Made by a program: the position numbers and the translations under genes. Of a DNA stretch of 13,722 nucleotides, positions 7,145 through 12,749 are shown piece by piece. This stretch comes from Parvimonas sp. (GTDB lineage Bacteria; Bacillota; Clostridia; Tissierellales; Peptoniphilaceae), in contig JALEHY010000054.1 of assembly GCA_022770425.1 (NCBI GenBank), forward strand, positions 1 to 13,722. Direction: 5' to 3'. How positions within the stretch are numbered: the first letter of the stretch is position 1; the number at the start of each line of letters is the position of its first letter. The notes below the pieces were generated by a model. That model made no database searches and had not been told where the DNA came from. It was given only the letters and a program-made list of their open reading frames with translations.

Positions 7145-8101
7145 ATGAGAGATATTGAAGTTAGTATTAATGATTCCGGTCAGAGAATAGATAGGTTTTT
7201 GAAAAAATATTTGGGAAATGCAAATTCTTCTTTAATTCAAAAATTTTTAAGAACTAAAAAGGTAAAAGTGAACAGAAAAAAAGTTGATTCAAATTATGTA
7301 CTAAATGAAAAAGATATTATAAACATTTTCATTTATGAAGAAGAACTTAAAAAATTAACTATTTCTAAGGAACGTAGATTTAAATTTTCTAAAAAACTTA
7401 ACATAGTTTATGAGGACGATAATATAATAGTAATGAATAAACCTAAAGATTTGTTATCACATGCTTCATCAAAGGAAGATTATGGAAATAATTTGGTAGA
7501 TTTTATGATTGGGTATTTAATCGAGAGTGGAAGTTATATTCCTCGTAGCGAAAAAACTTTTGTTCCGGCAATAATAAATAGACTTGACAGAAATACTTCC
7601 GGACTTGTAATAGGAGCTAAAAATTCAAATGCACTCAGAGAACTTAATTCACTAAAAGAAAATTGTGTCAAAAAGTATTATAAAACAATAGTTTCAGGAA
7701 ATGTCAAGGAAAACTTTGTCATAAGAGATAAGATTTTTAAAGATGAAAAAACTAATAAAAGTTTTGTTTCCGATAACGGGAAAGAAAGTGTAACAGAAGT
7801 TTTTGTAATAAACAAAAGTGAAAAATTTACACTTTTGGAGATAAAGTTGGTTACGGGAAGGACTCATCAAATTAGGGCTCATTTAAGTTCTAAAGGATTT
7901 TTCATAATTGGAGATATTAAGTATGGAGATAAAAATGTAAATAAAGTTTTTAGAGAGAAATTTAATCTGAAAAATCAATTTTTACACGCTGAAAAGATAG
8001 TTTTTAAGGACATTCAGGGAGATTTGGGTTATTTAAATGATAAAGTTTTGATTGCGCCTATGAGTGATGAGTATGTTAATATAATTGAAAATATATTTTA
8101 A
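7145..8101 (+). CDS. RluC/RluD-family 23S rRNA pseudouridine synthase
   Basis: Converts specific uridines of large-subunit rRNA to pseudouridine. The 318-residue protein has an N-terminal S4 RNA-binding domain (about residues 8-60: QRIDRFLKKYLG, KKVKVNRKKV, LNEKDIINIF) and a C-terminal RluA-type catalytic domain. The catalytic motif RLDRNTSG carries the aspartate nucleophile at Asp148, and the later GRTHQIRAHLSSKG and GDIKYG segments are typical of the family. The S4 domain places it with RluC/RluD rather than RluA, but the exact target uridines cannot be told, so no symbol is given. The ribosome site is a modest AAAGTGAG (7131-7138), 6 bases before ATG. The gene ends at TAA inside an A/T palindrome; the selenoprotein pair follows 73 bases later. 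Confidence 0.92.
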   Translation: MRDIEVSINDSGQRIDRFLKKYLGNANSSLIQKFLRTKKVKVNRKKVDSNYVLNEKDIINIFIYEEELKKLTISKERRFKFSKKLNIVYEDDNIIVMNKPKDLLSHASSKEDYGNNLVDFMIGYLIESGSYIPRSEKTFVPAIINRLDRNTSGLVIGAKNSNALRELNSLKENCVKKYYKTIVSGNVKENFVIRDKIFKDEKTNKSFVSDNGKESVTEVFVINKSEKFTLLEIKLVTGRTHQIRAHLSSKGFFIIGDIKYGDKNVNKVFREKFNLKNQFLHAEKIVFKDIQGDLGYLNDKVLIAPMSDEYVNIIENIF

Positions 8102-8115
8102 AATATATTAATTTG

Positions 8116-8143
8116 TTGATAGTTTTTATTTATTGGGTATATC
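8116..8143 (+). promoter_or_regulatory. Possible promoter of the selenoprotein pair
   Basis: TTGATA (8116-8121), a 16-base spacer, then TATATC (8138-8143) form a weak but acceptable promoter 31 bases before the first selenoprotein start. Without it the pair would be co-transcribed with the pseudouridine synthase, since no terminator with a GC stem separates them. Confidence 0.35.
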
Positions 8144-8174
8144 TCTAATATCAAAATTTTAAGGGGCGATTTAT

Positions 8175-8459
8175 ATGAAAATTTTAATAAATGAAAAAGC
8201 AAAAAAACTTTTAGAAAAAAGAAATTCAAAAGTTGTAACAATTGAAGTTAAAGGCTGTAATTCTTGAGGAGGTATGGTTTTTAAACCACTGGCTTCAGTT
8301 GGTAAACCTTACAACGCTGAAAATTATACTTTAGAATGTGTTGACGGAGTAGACGTCTATGTTATGAAAGGAATTAAGGCAATAAACGATACTGTAGAAG
8401 TTTCCACTACATCATTTTTATTTATGGAAAATTTAGTTGTAGAAGGTCTTGTAGTTTAG
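8175..8459 (+). CDS. HesB/IscA-like small selenoprotein, TGA 8265-8267 read as selenocysteine
   Basis: Read from ATG 8175 through an in-frame TGA, this encodes 94 residues with selenocysteine at position 31 in a C28-N-S-U31 (CxxU) motif, then GGMVFKP and VGKP. AAGGGG (8161-8166) lies 8 bases before the ATG. Without read-through it would be a 30-residue stub, and the conserved second half would start at ATG 8274. Coding character continues across the TGA, and the next gene has a TGA at the aligned position, so recoding is far more likely than a broken gene. The overall look (short beta-rich domain, MKILINEKAKKLLEKR start, C-terminal ENLVVEGL) resembles the small HesB-like/CC-Se motif selenoproteins of anaerobic Firmicutes. 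Their biochemical role is not settled; a redox or metal/sulfur-binding job via CxxU is inferred. A candidate SECIS hairpin follows the TGA. It is the first gene of a two-gene unit. Confidence 0.85.
8276..8308 (+). promoter_or_regulatory. Candidate SECIS hairpin of the first selenoprotein
   Basis: Downstream of the TGA, GGTTT (8276-8280) pairs with AAACC (8304-8308). After an internal loop TTAA, ACCACTG (8285-8291) pairs with CAGT-T-GGT (8296-8303) with one bulged T. The apical loop is GCTT (8292-8295), starting with G, 24 bases after the TGA. Bacterial SECIS elements lie in the coding region right after UGA, with a short apical loop carrying an early G, and this fits. Pairing was judged by eye. 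Confidence 0.5.
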
Positions 8460-8467
8460 TATTTTAA

Positions 8468-8482
8468 GAGGTGATATAAATT
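8468..8482 (+). promoter_or_regulatory. Ribosome site deciding an ATT start for the second selenoprotein
   Basis: GAGGTGAT (8468-8475) is a good Shine-Dalgarno match. In the selenoprotein frame a TAA at 8477-8479 blocks any earlier start, and ATT at 8480-8482 is the next codon, 6 bases after GAGGTG. No ATG or GTG lies in this frame nearby; the first alternative, TTG 8495, is 21 bases away. Confidence 0.6.
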
Positions 8483-8749
8483 AAAATAACTATTTTGGAA
8501 AGTGCGAAAAAATTTTTAAATAGGGATTATATAATTTTGTCGATAAGTCAAAAAGCGTGGAGTACTTGAGATTGTAGTGTGTTAAGACCTTCAGTTTTGG
8601 TAGGTGCTCCACAAAATTCAGAATTGTACAATGAATTTGATTTAAAAGATGCAAAAGTTTATGTAAGTAAGGAAATTTCAGCTCAAAATATTTTTATTTC
8701 TACTGCAAATTTTTTCGGCGTAGAGAATTTAATAGCTACTTTTAATTAA
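8480..8749 (+). CDS. Second HesB/IscA-like small selenoprotein, ATT start, TGA 8567-8569 read as selenocysteine
   Basis: Read from ATT 8480 through TGA at codon 30, this gives 89 residues. It is a paralog of the preceding gene: [M]KITILESAKKFL aligns with MKILINEKAKKLL, the TGA codons align, both have Pro 7 residues later and VGAP/VGKP at the same distance, and AKVYVSKEI...VENLIATF matches VDVYVMKGI...MENLVVEGL. Here the motif is U30-D-C32 (UxC), and Trp27 replaces the cysteine of the first protein's CxxU. The 20-base gap after the first gene indicates co-transcription. The start is unusual: ATT, known as a real start in infC, aligns exactly with the ATG of the paralog. A mutated start in a decaying gene is the alternative, but the rest of the frame is intact. 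No clear function; redox or metal binding is inferred. A terminator follows immediately. Confidence 0.75.
8585..8608 (+). promoter_or_regulatory. Weak candidate SECIS hairpin of the second selenoprotein
   Basis: AGACCT (8585-8590) can pair with AGGT-G-CT (8602-8608, one bulged G) around an 11-base loop about 22 bases after the TGA. A competing ACC/GGT pairing (8587-8589 with 8599-8601) uses some of the same bases. The position matches the first gene's hairpin, but the stem is short and the loop does not begin with G. Confidence 0.25.
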
Positions 8750-8778
8750 AAATAAAGGCAACAGTCTTTATTTTTTTG
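8748..8778 (+). terminator. Rho-independent terminator after the selenoprotein pair
   Basis: AAAAATAAAG (8748-8757) pairs with CTTTATTTTT (8766-8775) around an 8-base loop, continuing as a T run. It overlaps the TAA stop of the second selenoprotein. The stem is A/T-rich, so strength may be moderate. Confidence 0.7.
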
Positions 8779-8795
8779 CTTTATTTTTCCTTTAC

Positions 8796-8824
8796 TTGAA
8801 AAATAAAAATTTTTGTGATAATAT
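8796..8824 (+). promoter_or_regulatory. Promoter of glmS
   Basis: TTGAAA (8796-8801), a 17-base spacer and TAATAT (8819-8824) preceded by TGA (extended -10). Transcription would start near 8831. The leader of about 35 bases contains a small hairpin GTAAA (8835-8839)/TTTAC (8846-8850) just before AAGGAG, which might modulate translation. Confidence 0.7.
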
Positions 8825-8865
8825 ATTAAAATAAGTAAACATAAATTTACGTAAGGAGAAAAAAT

Positions 8866-10692
8866 ATGTGTGGAATAGTTGGATATATTGGCATTAAAAA
8901 TGCCGTTGATATAATTTTAGATGGGCTACAAACTTTAGAATATAGAGGATACGATTCATCAGGAATTGCATTTTTAGATAACGGAAATATAGATGTTGTA
9001 AAAACAGTTGGAAGAATTGATGATTTAAGAGAAAAATTAAGAGTTGAGTATGAAAATAAATTTTCAAAAATAGGAATAGGACATACGAGATGGGCAACAC
9101 ACGGAGTTCCTTCAGATGCAAATTCACATCCTCATCTTAGCATGAATAGTAAATTTGCGGTTGTTCATAACGGAATTATAGAAAATTATATTCCTTTAAA
9201 GGAAAAATTGTTATCTGACGGAGTTGTATTTAAGTCGGAAACTGACACGGAAGTTGTTTCAGGACTTTTAGAAAGTTGTGATGACGGTGATTTTTTAAGT
9301 ACGGCATTTAAGGTAAGAAAAAAAATAAGCGGTAGTTATGCTTTTGGATTTTTGAGAAAAGATACTAATGAACTTATAGGAGCAAGAAAGGAAAGTCCGT
9401 TAGTAGTTGGAATTTCAGATAAGGAATACTTTATTGCATCTGATGTTACAGCTATTTTAAATCATACAAGAAATATTATTTATCTTGAAAACGGAGATTT
9501 GGTACATTTTAAAGACGGTAGTTATAAAATTTATGATGAAAATGATATTGAAGTTGAAAGAGAAATAAAGGTTGTTGATTGGTCTGTTGAAGCTGCGACA
9601 AAAGAAGGGTTTGACCATTTTATGTTAAAGGAAATTTATGAGCAACCTAAGGCAATAAGAGAAACATTTTTAAGAAGATTATCTGAAGATAATGAGCTTG
9701 TTTTGGACGGGCTTGAAACATTTTTTGAAAGTGATTTAAAAAAATTTAATAAGTGTTATATAGTTGCTTGCGGAACTGCTTATCATGCAGGACTTGTCGG
9801 AAAAAATATTTTAGAAAAGGCTTTTAAATTTCCGGTTTTGGCAGATATTGCTTCTGAGTTCAGATATTCTGACAGATTTGTAGATGATAAAACTTTGGTT
9901 ATAATAATAAGTCAATCAGGAGAAACGGCTGACACTTTGGCTGCTCTTAGAGAGTCAAAAAGAAATGGAGCAACTGTTTTGAGCATAACTAATGTTGTAG
10001 GTTCCTCTATTGCGAGAGAATCGGATAATGTATTTTACACTTGGGCAGGCCCGGAAATTGCTGTTGCAAGTACAAAAGCATATACAACTCAATTAGTTTC
10101 ATTATATATGATAGCTCTTAAACTCGGAAAAGTTTTGGGAACTGTTTCAAAAGAAAGATATGATAAAATAGTTGAACATATGAAACAGGTACCTGAAAAA
10201 ATAGAGTTATTATTAGAAAATACAGATATTTATAAAAAAGTTGCATTGGAATTGAAAGAAAAGAATACTTGTTTTTACTTAGGGAGAGGTCTTGATTATT
10301 TTACTGCTATGGAAAGTGCATTAAAATTGAAAGAAATTTCTTATATTTATACTGAAAGTTTTGCTGCCGGAGAACTAAAACACGGAACAATTGCTTTGAT
10401 TGAAGAAGGAACACCTGTTTTTGTTATCGCGACACAAAATTCTCTTTACGAAAAAGTAATTTCTAATGTTAAAGAGGTTAAGGCGAGAGGTGCAAGAGTT
10501 ATAGAAATCACTCAGTTAGATAACTCTCTTAATGTTTCAGATGTTAAAATTTTAATTCCTAATACAATAGAAATTTTGATGCCTATAATTTCGGTTGTAG
10601 CAAGTCAGTTGGTTGCTTATTATGTTTCTTTGGCTAAAGGAAATGATGTTGATAAACCAAGAAATTTGGCAAAATCTGTAACTGTTGAGTAA
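8866..10692 (+). CDS. glmS: Glutamine-fructose-6-phosphate aminotransferase (isomerizing)
   Basis: Makes glucosamine-6-phosphate from fructose-6-phosphate and glutamine, the entry step to UDP-GlcNAc for peptidoglycan. The 608-residue length is normal. The N-terminal class II glutamine amidotransferase domain begins MCGIVGYIG; Cys2 becomes the N-terminal nucleophile after Met removal. It continues with LEYRGYDSSGI, HTRWATHGVPS and NSHPH. Two SIS sugar-isomerase domains follow, with SQSGETADT and STKAYTTQ in the first and the ELKHGTIALIEEG segment in the second. The C-terminus DKPRNLAKSVTVE is the family hallmark. AAGGAG lies 9 bases before ATG 8866. It has its own promoter and a terminator-like hairpin at its end. 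The 116-base upstream gap is too short for the usual glmS ribozyme and none is seen. Confidence 0.97.
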   Translation: MCGIVGYIGIKNAVDIILDGLQTLEYRGYDSSGIAFLDNGNIDVVKTVGRIDDLREKLRVEYENKFSKIGIGHTRWATHGVPSDANSHPHLSMNSKFAVVHNGIIENYIPLKEKLLSDGVVFKSETDTEVVSGLLESCDDGDFLSTAFKVRKKISGSYAFGFLRKDTNELIGARKESPLVVGISDKEYFIASDVTAILNHTRNIIYLENGDLVHFKDGSYKIYDENDIEVEREIKVVDWSVEAATKEGFDHFMLKEIYEQPKAIRETFLRRLSEDNELVLDGLETFFESDLKKFNKCYIVACGTAYHAGLVGKNILEKAFKFPVLADIASEFRYSDRFVDDKTLVIIISQSGETADTLAALRESKRNGATVLSITNVVGSSIARESDNVFYTWAGPEIAVASTKAYTTQLVSLYMIALKLGKVLGTVSKERYDKIVEHMKQVPEKIELLLENTDIYKKVALELKEKNTCFYLGRGLDYFTAMESALKLKEISYIYTESFAAGELKHGTIALIEEGTPVFVIATQNSLYEKVISNVKEVKARGARVIEITQLDNSLNVSDVKILIPNTIEILMPIISVVASQLVAYYVSLAKGNDVDKPRNLAKSVTVE

Positions 10693-10696
10693 TATT

Positions 10697-10717
10697 AGGG
10701 ACGTTAAGTCCCTTTTT
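10697..10717 (+). terminator. Terminator between glmS and the HAD hydrolase gene
   Basis: AGGGAC (10697-10702) pairs with GTCCCT (10708-10713) around GTTAA, then T to 10717. Only 4 bases separate the T run from the AGGAGGA ribosome site of the next gene, so there is no room for a new promoter after it; it may be a partial terminator that lowers downstream expression. Confidence 0.75.
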
Positions 10718-10731
10718 GTTTAGGAGGATAT

Positions 10732-11538
10732 ATGTATAAATTAATAGCACTTGATATAGACGGAACAACATTTAATGATGAGCATAAAATATCAAATGAG
10801 GTTAGAGAAAGTTTGTTTTATGCTGTAAATAAAGGTGTAAAAGTCGTTTTTATTTCGGGAAGAGAAGAATTTACGATAAAGAAGATACTTAAAGAATTGA
10901 ATTTAGATACTTATTATTCTGCACTTAACGGAAGTATTATTTCAACAACATATAGCGAAAAAGCAGTTGTTGTAAATGGTTTGAATAATGAGTATGTTTT
11001 TGAAATTTTAGAAAAAATCGAAAATAGTAATTTAATTCCTATAATTTTTTTACAAGATGAAATTTTTACTAAAAATATTGATGATAAATATTTAGATATA
11101 GTTTCAAATTTTATTAATCCAAAGATATTAAGAGTAGATGATTTAAAAGAATATATAATTAAAAATAATTTAAAAAATGATATTTTAAAAATAGGAATAT
11201 GTAATGAGTATGATGTTTTGAAAAATTTAGAAACAAATTTAATACAAAATTTTAAAGATGAATATACCGTTTCTTTTTCTTTGCCGTTTTTCTTGGAAAT
11301 TATGGCAAAAAATGTGGATAAAGGTTATGCTTTGAAAAGTATTTGTGAAATTAACGATATTTCTTTATCTAAAACTATTGCAATGGGAGATGGCGAAAAT
11401 GACATACCTATGCTTAAAATTTGTGGCTTATCTGTTGGAATGGGAAATGCAATGGATAATGTAAGAAAAGTTTCAAAATATATAACCGATACAAATCAAA
11501 ATGACGGAGTTGCAAAAGCGATAAGAAAATTTATTTAG
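10732..11538 (+). CDS. Cof-type HAD-IIB family hydrolase
   Basis: Haloacid-dehalogenase superfamily phosphatase, probably acting on a sugar phosphate or similar small metabolite; members are Mg2+-dependent and form an aspartyl-phosphate intermediate. The 268-residue length is typical. Motif I is LDIDGT with Asp8 (nucleophile) and Asp10; motif II is FISGRE; motif III is Lys197 in DKGYALK; motif IV is GDGENDIPML (residues 219-228) with metal-binding Asp220 and Asp224. A C2-type cap lies between motifs II and III, and the YITDTNQNDGVAKAI ending is characteristic of Cof proteins. AGGAGGA (10722-10728) gives a strong ribosome site. Its stop overlaps the ribosome site of the next gene. The substrate cannot be told; a role in pilus assembly is not implied by position alone. 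Confidence 0.92.
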   Translation: MYKLIALDIDGTTFNDEHKISNEVRESLFYAVNKGVKVVFISGREEFTIKKILKELNLDTYYSALNGSIISTTYSEKAVVVNGLNNEYVFEILEKIENSNLIPIIFLQDEIFTKNIDDKYLDIVSNFINPKILRVDDLKEYIIKNNLKNDILKIGICNEYDVLKNLETNLIQNFKDEYTVSFSLPFFLEIMAKNVDKGYALKSICEINDISLSKTIAMGDGENDIPMLKICGLSVGMGNAMDNVRKVSKYITDTNQNDGVAKAIRKFI

Positions 11539-11546
11539 GTGATATT

Positions 11547-12749
11547 ATGAAAAAAGAGTTTATTGACAAAGTTGATGATGTTGAAAAATTTGTGGAAAGT
11601 ATTATCTCAAAAGCGATTGAAAATAATGCTTCTGATATACATTTTGAACCGAGAGAAGATAATTTTTATATAAGATACAGGATAGACGGAGAGTTAATCG
11701 ACGTTTATGAAGTCGACTTCATAAACTCATCTGTGATTATTTCAAGAGTTAAGATAATTTCGGATATGGATATAACAATAAGGAGAATGCCACAAGACGG
11801 AAGACTTGATTTTTTATATAAAGACAGAAAAGTTGATATAAGAGTTGCATCAATTCCTGTTATAAACGGCGAAAAAATTGTTATGAGAATTTTAAATTCA
11901 AGTAATTTTGAGATAGATATTGACAATTTAGGATTATATCCGTCTGAAAAGAAAATTATAGAAAAAATTATAAATGTTCCAAACGGAGTGTTAATTATTT
12001 CAGGGCCTACGGGAAGCGGTAAAAGTTCAACTCTTTACTCTTTTATAAAAAAACTTAAAAAAGAAAGTATAAATATAATAACTCTTGAAGATCCTGTTGA
12101 GGTTAGAATAAACGGTATAAATCAGATTAATATAAACTCTAATGTAGGGCTTGATTTCGCAACAGGGTTAAGAGCTATGTTAAGGCAAGATTTTGAAATC
12201 GGACTTGTCGGTGAAATGAGAGATAAAGAAACTGCAAATATTGCTTTGCGTGCAGGAATAACAGGACATTTGATTTTTACAACTTTACATACTGCAGATA
12301 CTGTTTCTTCAATAATAAGACTTTTAAATTTGGGAATAGAAAATTACGTTATATCTTCAGGAGTCGTTGCAATTTTGGCACAAAGATTGGTAAGAAAGTT
12401 ATGTCCGCATTGTAAGACGAAAAGAAAGCCTATGGATTTTGAAAAAAATATTTTAAAAAAATATTCTCTTGATGTTCCGGATTTCATTTATTCAAGTGCA
12501 GGTTGTGATAAGTGTAACGGAGGATATTTGGGAAGAACATTAATATTAGAGTACTTGATTTTTGATGATGAACTAAAGGAGATAATAAATAGCGATTGTA
12601 ACAGTATAAAACTCTATAATTACTTTTCTAAAAAGCAGTGTGAAAGTTTATATAAAAATGGATTAAGAAAAGTTGTTGACGGAATTACATCTTTTGAAGA
12701 AGTGGATAGTATTTTATTTTCATTAGGAGAAATTAATAATGGAAATTAA
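11547..12749 (+). CDS. Compact GspE/PilB-type secretion or pilus assembly ATPase
   Basis: Hexameric cytoplasmic ATPase that powers pilin polymerisation in type IV pili, Com pili or type II secretion. The 400 residues start close to the N2 domain (NNASDIHFEPRED, IRYRIDGEL) and lack the long N-terminal MshEN/GspE_N region of many PilB/GspE proteins (often about 550 residues), resembling ComGA in layout. Walker A is GPTGSGKS (153-160); the Asp-box is TLEDPVE; Walker B contains VGEMRD with Glu223; the His-box follows as FTTLHTAD. A zinc site is visible as C286PHC289 and C320DKC323, typical of PilB/GspE. The segment before Walker B reads QDFEIGLVGE where DPDIILVGE is usual. AGGTGAT (11537-11543) overlaps the stop of the HAD gene, suggesting translational coupling. 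Which system it serves cannot be settled without the genes to the right. Confidence 0.92.
   Translation: MKKEFIDKVDDVEKFVESIISKAIENNASDIHFEPREDNFYIRYRIDGELIDVYEVDFINSSVIISRVKIISDMDITIRRMPQDGRLDFLYKDRKVDIRVASIPVINGEKIVMRILNSSNFEIDIDNLGLYPSEKKIIEKIINVPNGVLIISGPTGSGKSSTLYSFIKKLKKESINIITLEDPVEVRINGINQININSNVGLDFATGLRAMLRQDFEIGLVGEMRDKETANIALRAGITGHLIFTTLHTADTVSSIIRLLNLGIENYVISSGVVAILAQRLVRKLCPHCKTKRKPMDFEKNILKKYSLDVPDFIYSSAGCDKCNGGYLGRTLILEYLIFDDELKEIINSDCNSIKLYNYFSKKQCESLYKNGLRKVVDGITSFEEVDSILFSLGEINNGN

Noticed and set aside
8090..8109. Perfect 20-base A/T palindrome at the end of the pseudouridine synthase gene
   Set aside because: It has no loop, no G or C and no T tail, so it is a poor terminator; in such AT-rich DNA it can arise by chance.
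8274..8459. A 61-residue protein starting at ATG 8274
   Set aside because: The ATG is one base after GGAGG, too close for initiation, and the frame continues upstream through the TGA to a well-placed ATG with matching paralog; it is the C-terminal part of the first selenoprotein.
8175..8749. Two degraded pseudogenes rather than selenoproteins
   Set aside because: Apart from a single TGA each, at the same aligned codon, the frames are intact, have ribosome sites, and keep matching sequence on both sides.
8749..8865. glmS ribozyme upstream of glmS
   Set aside because: The gap is only 116 bases, with a terminator and promoter in it; the ribozyme core would not fit and no matching pairing was seen.
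8894..9127. Minus-strand open frame inside glmS (and similar ones at 456-662, 2376-2570, 7694-7882, 11705-11926)
   Set aside because: All are antisense shadows of well-supported genes, with low-complexity Leu/Phe/Ile/Ser composition and no ribosome sites.
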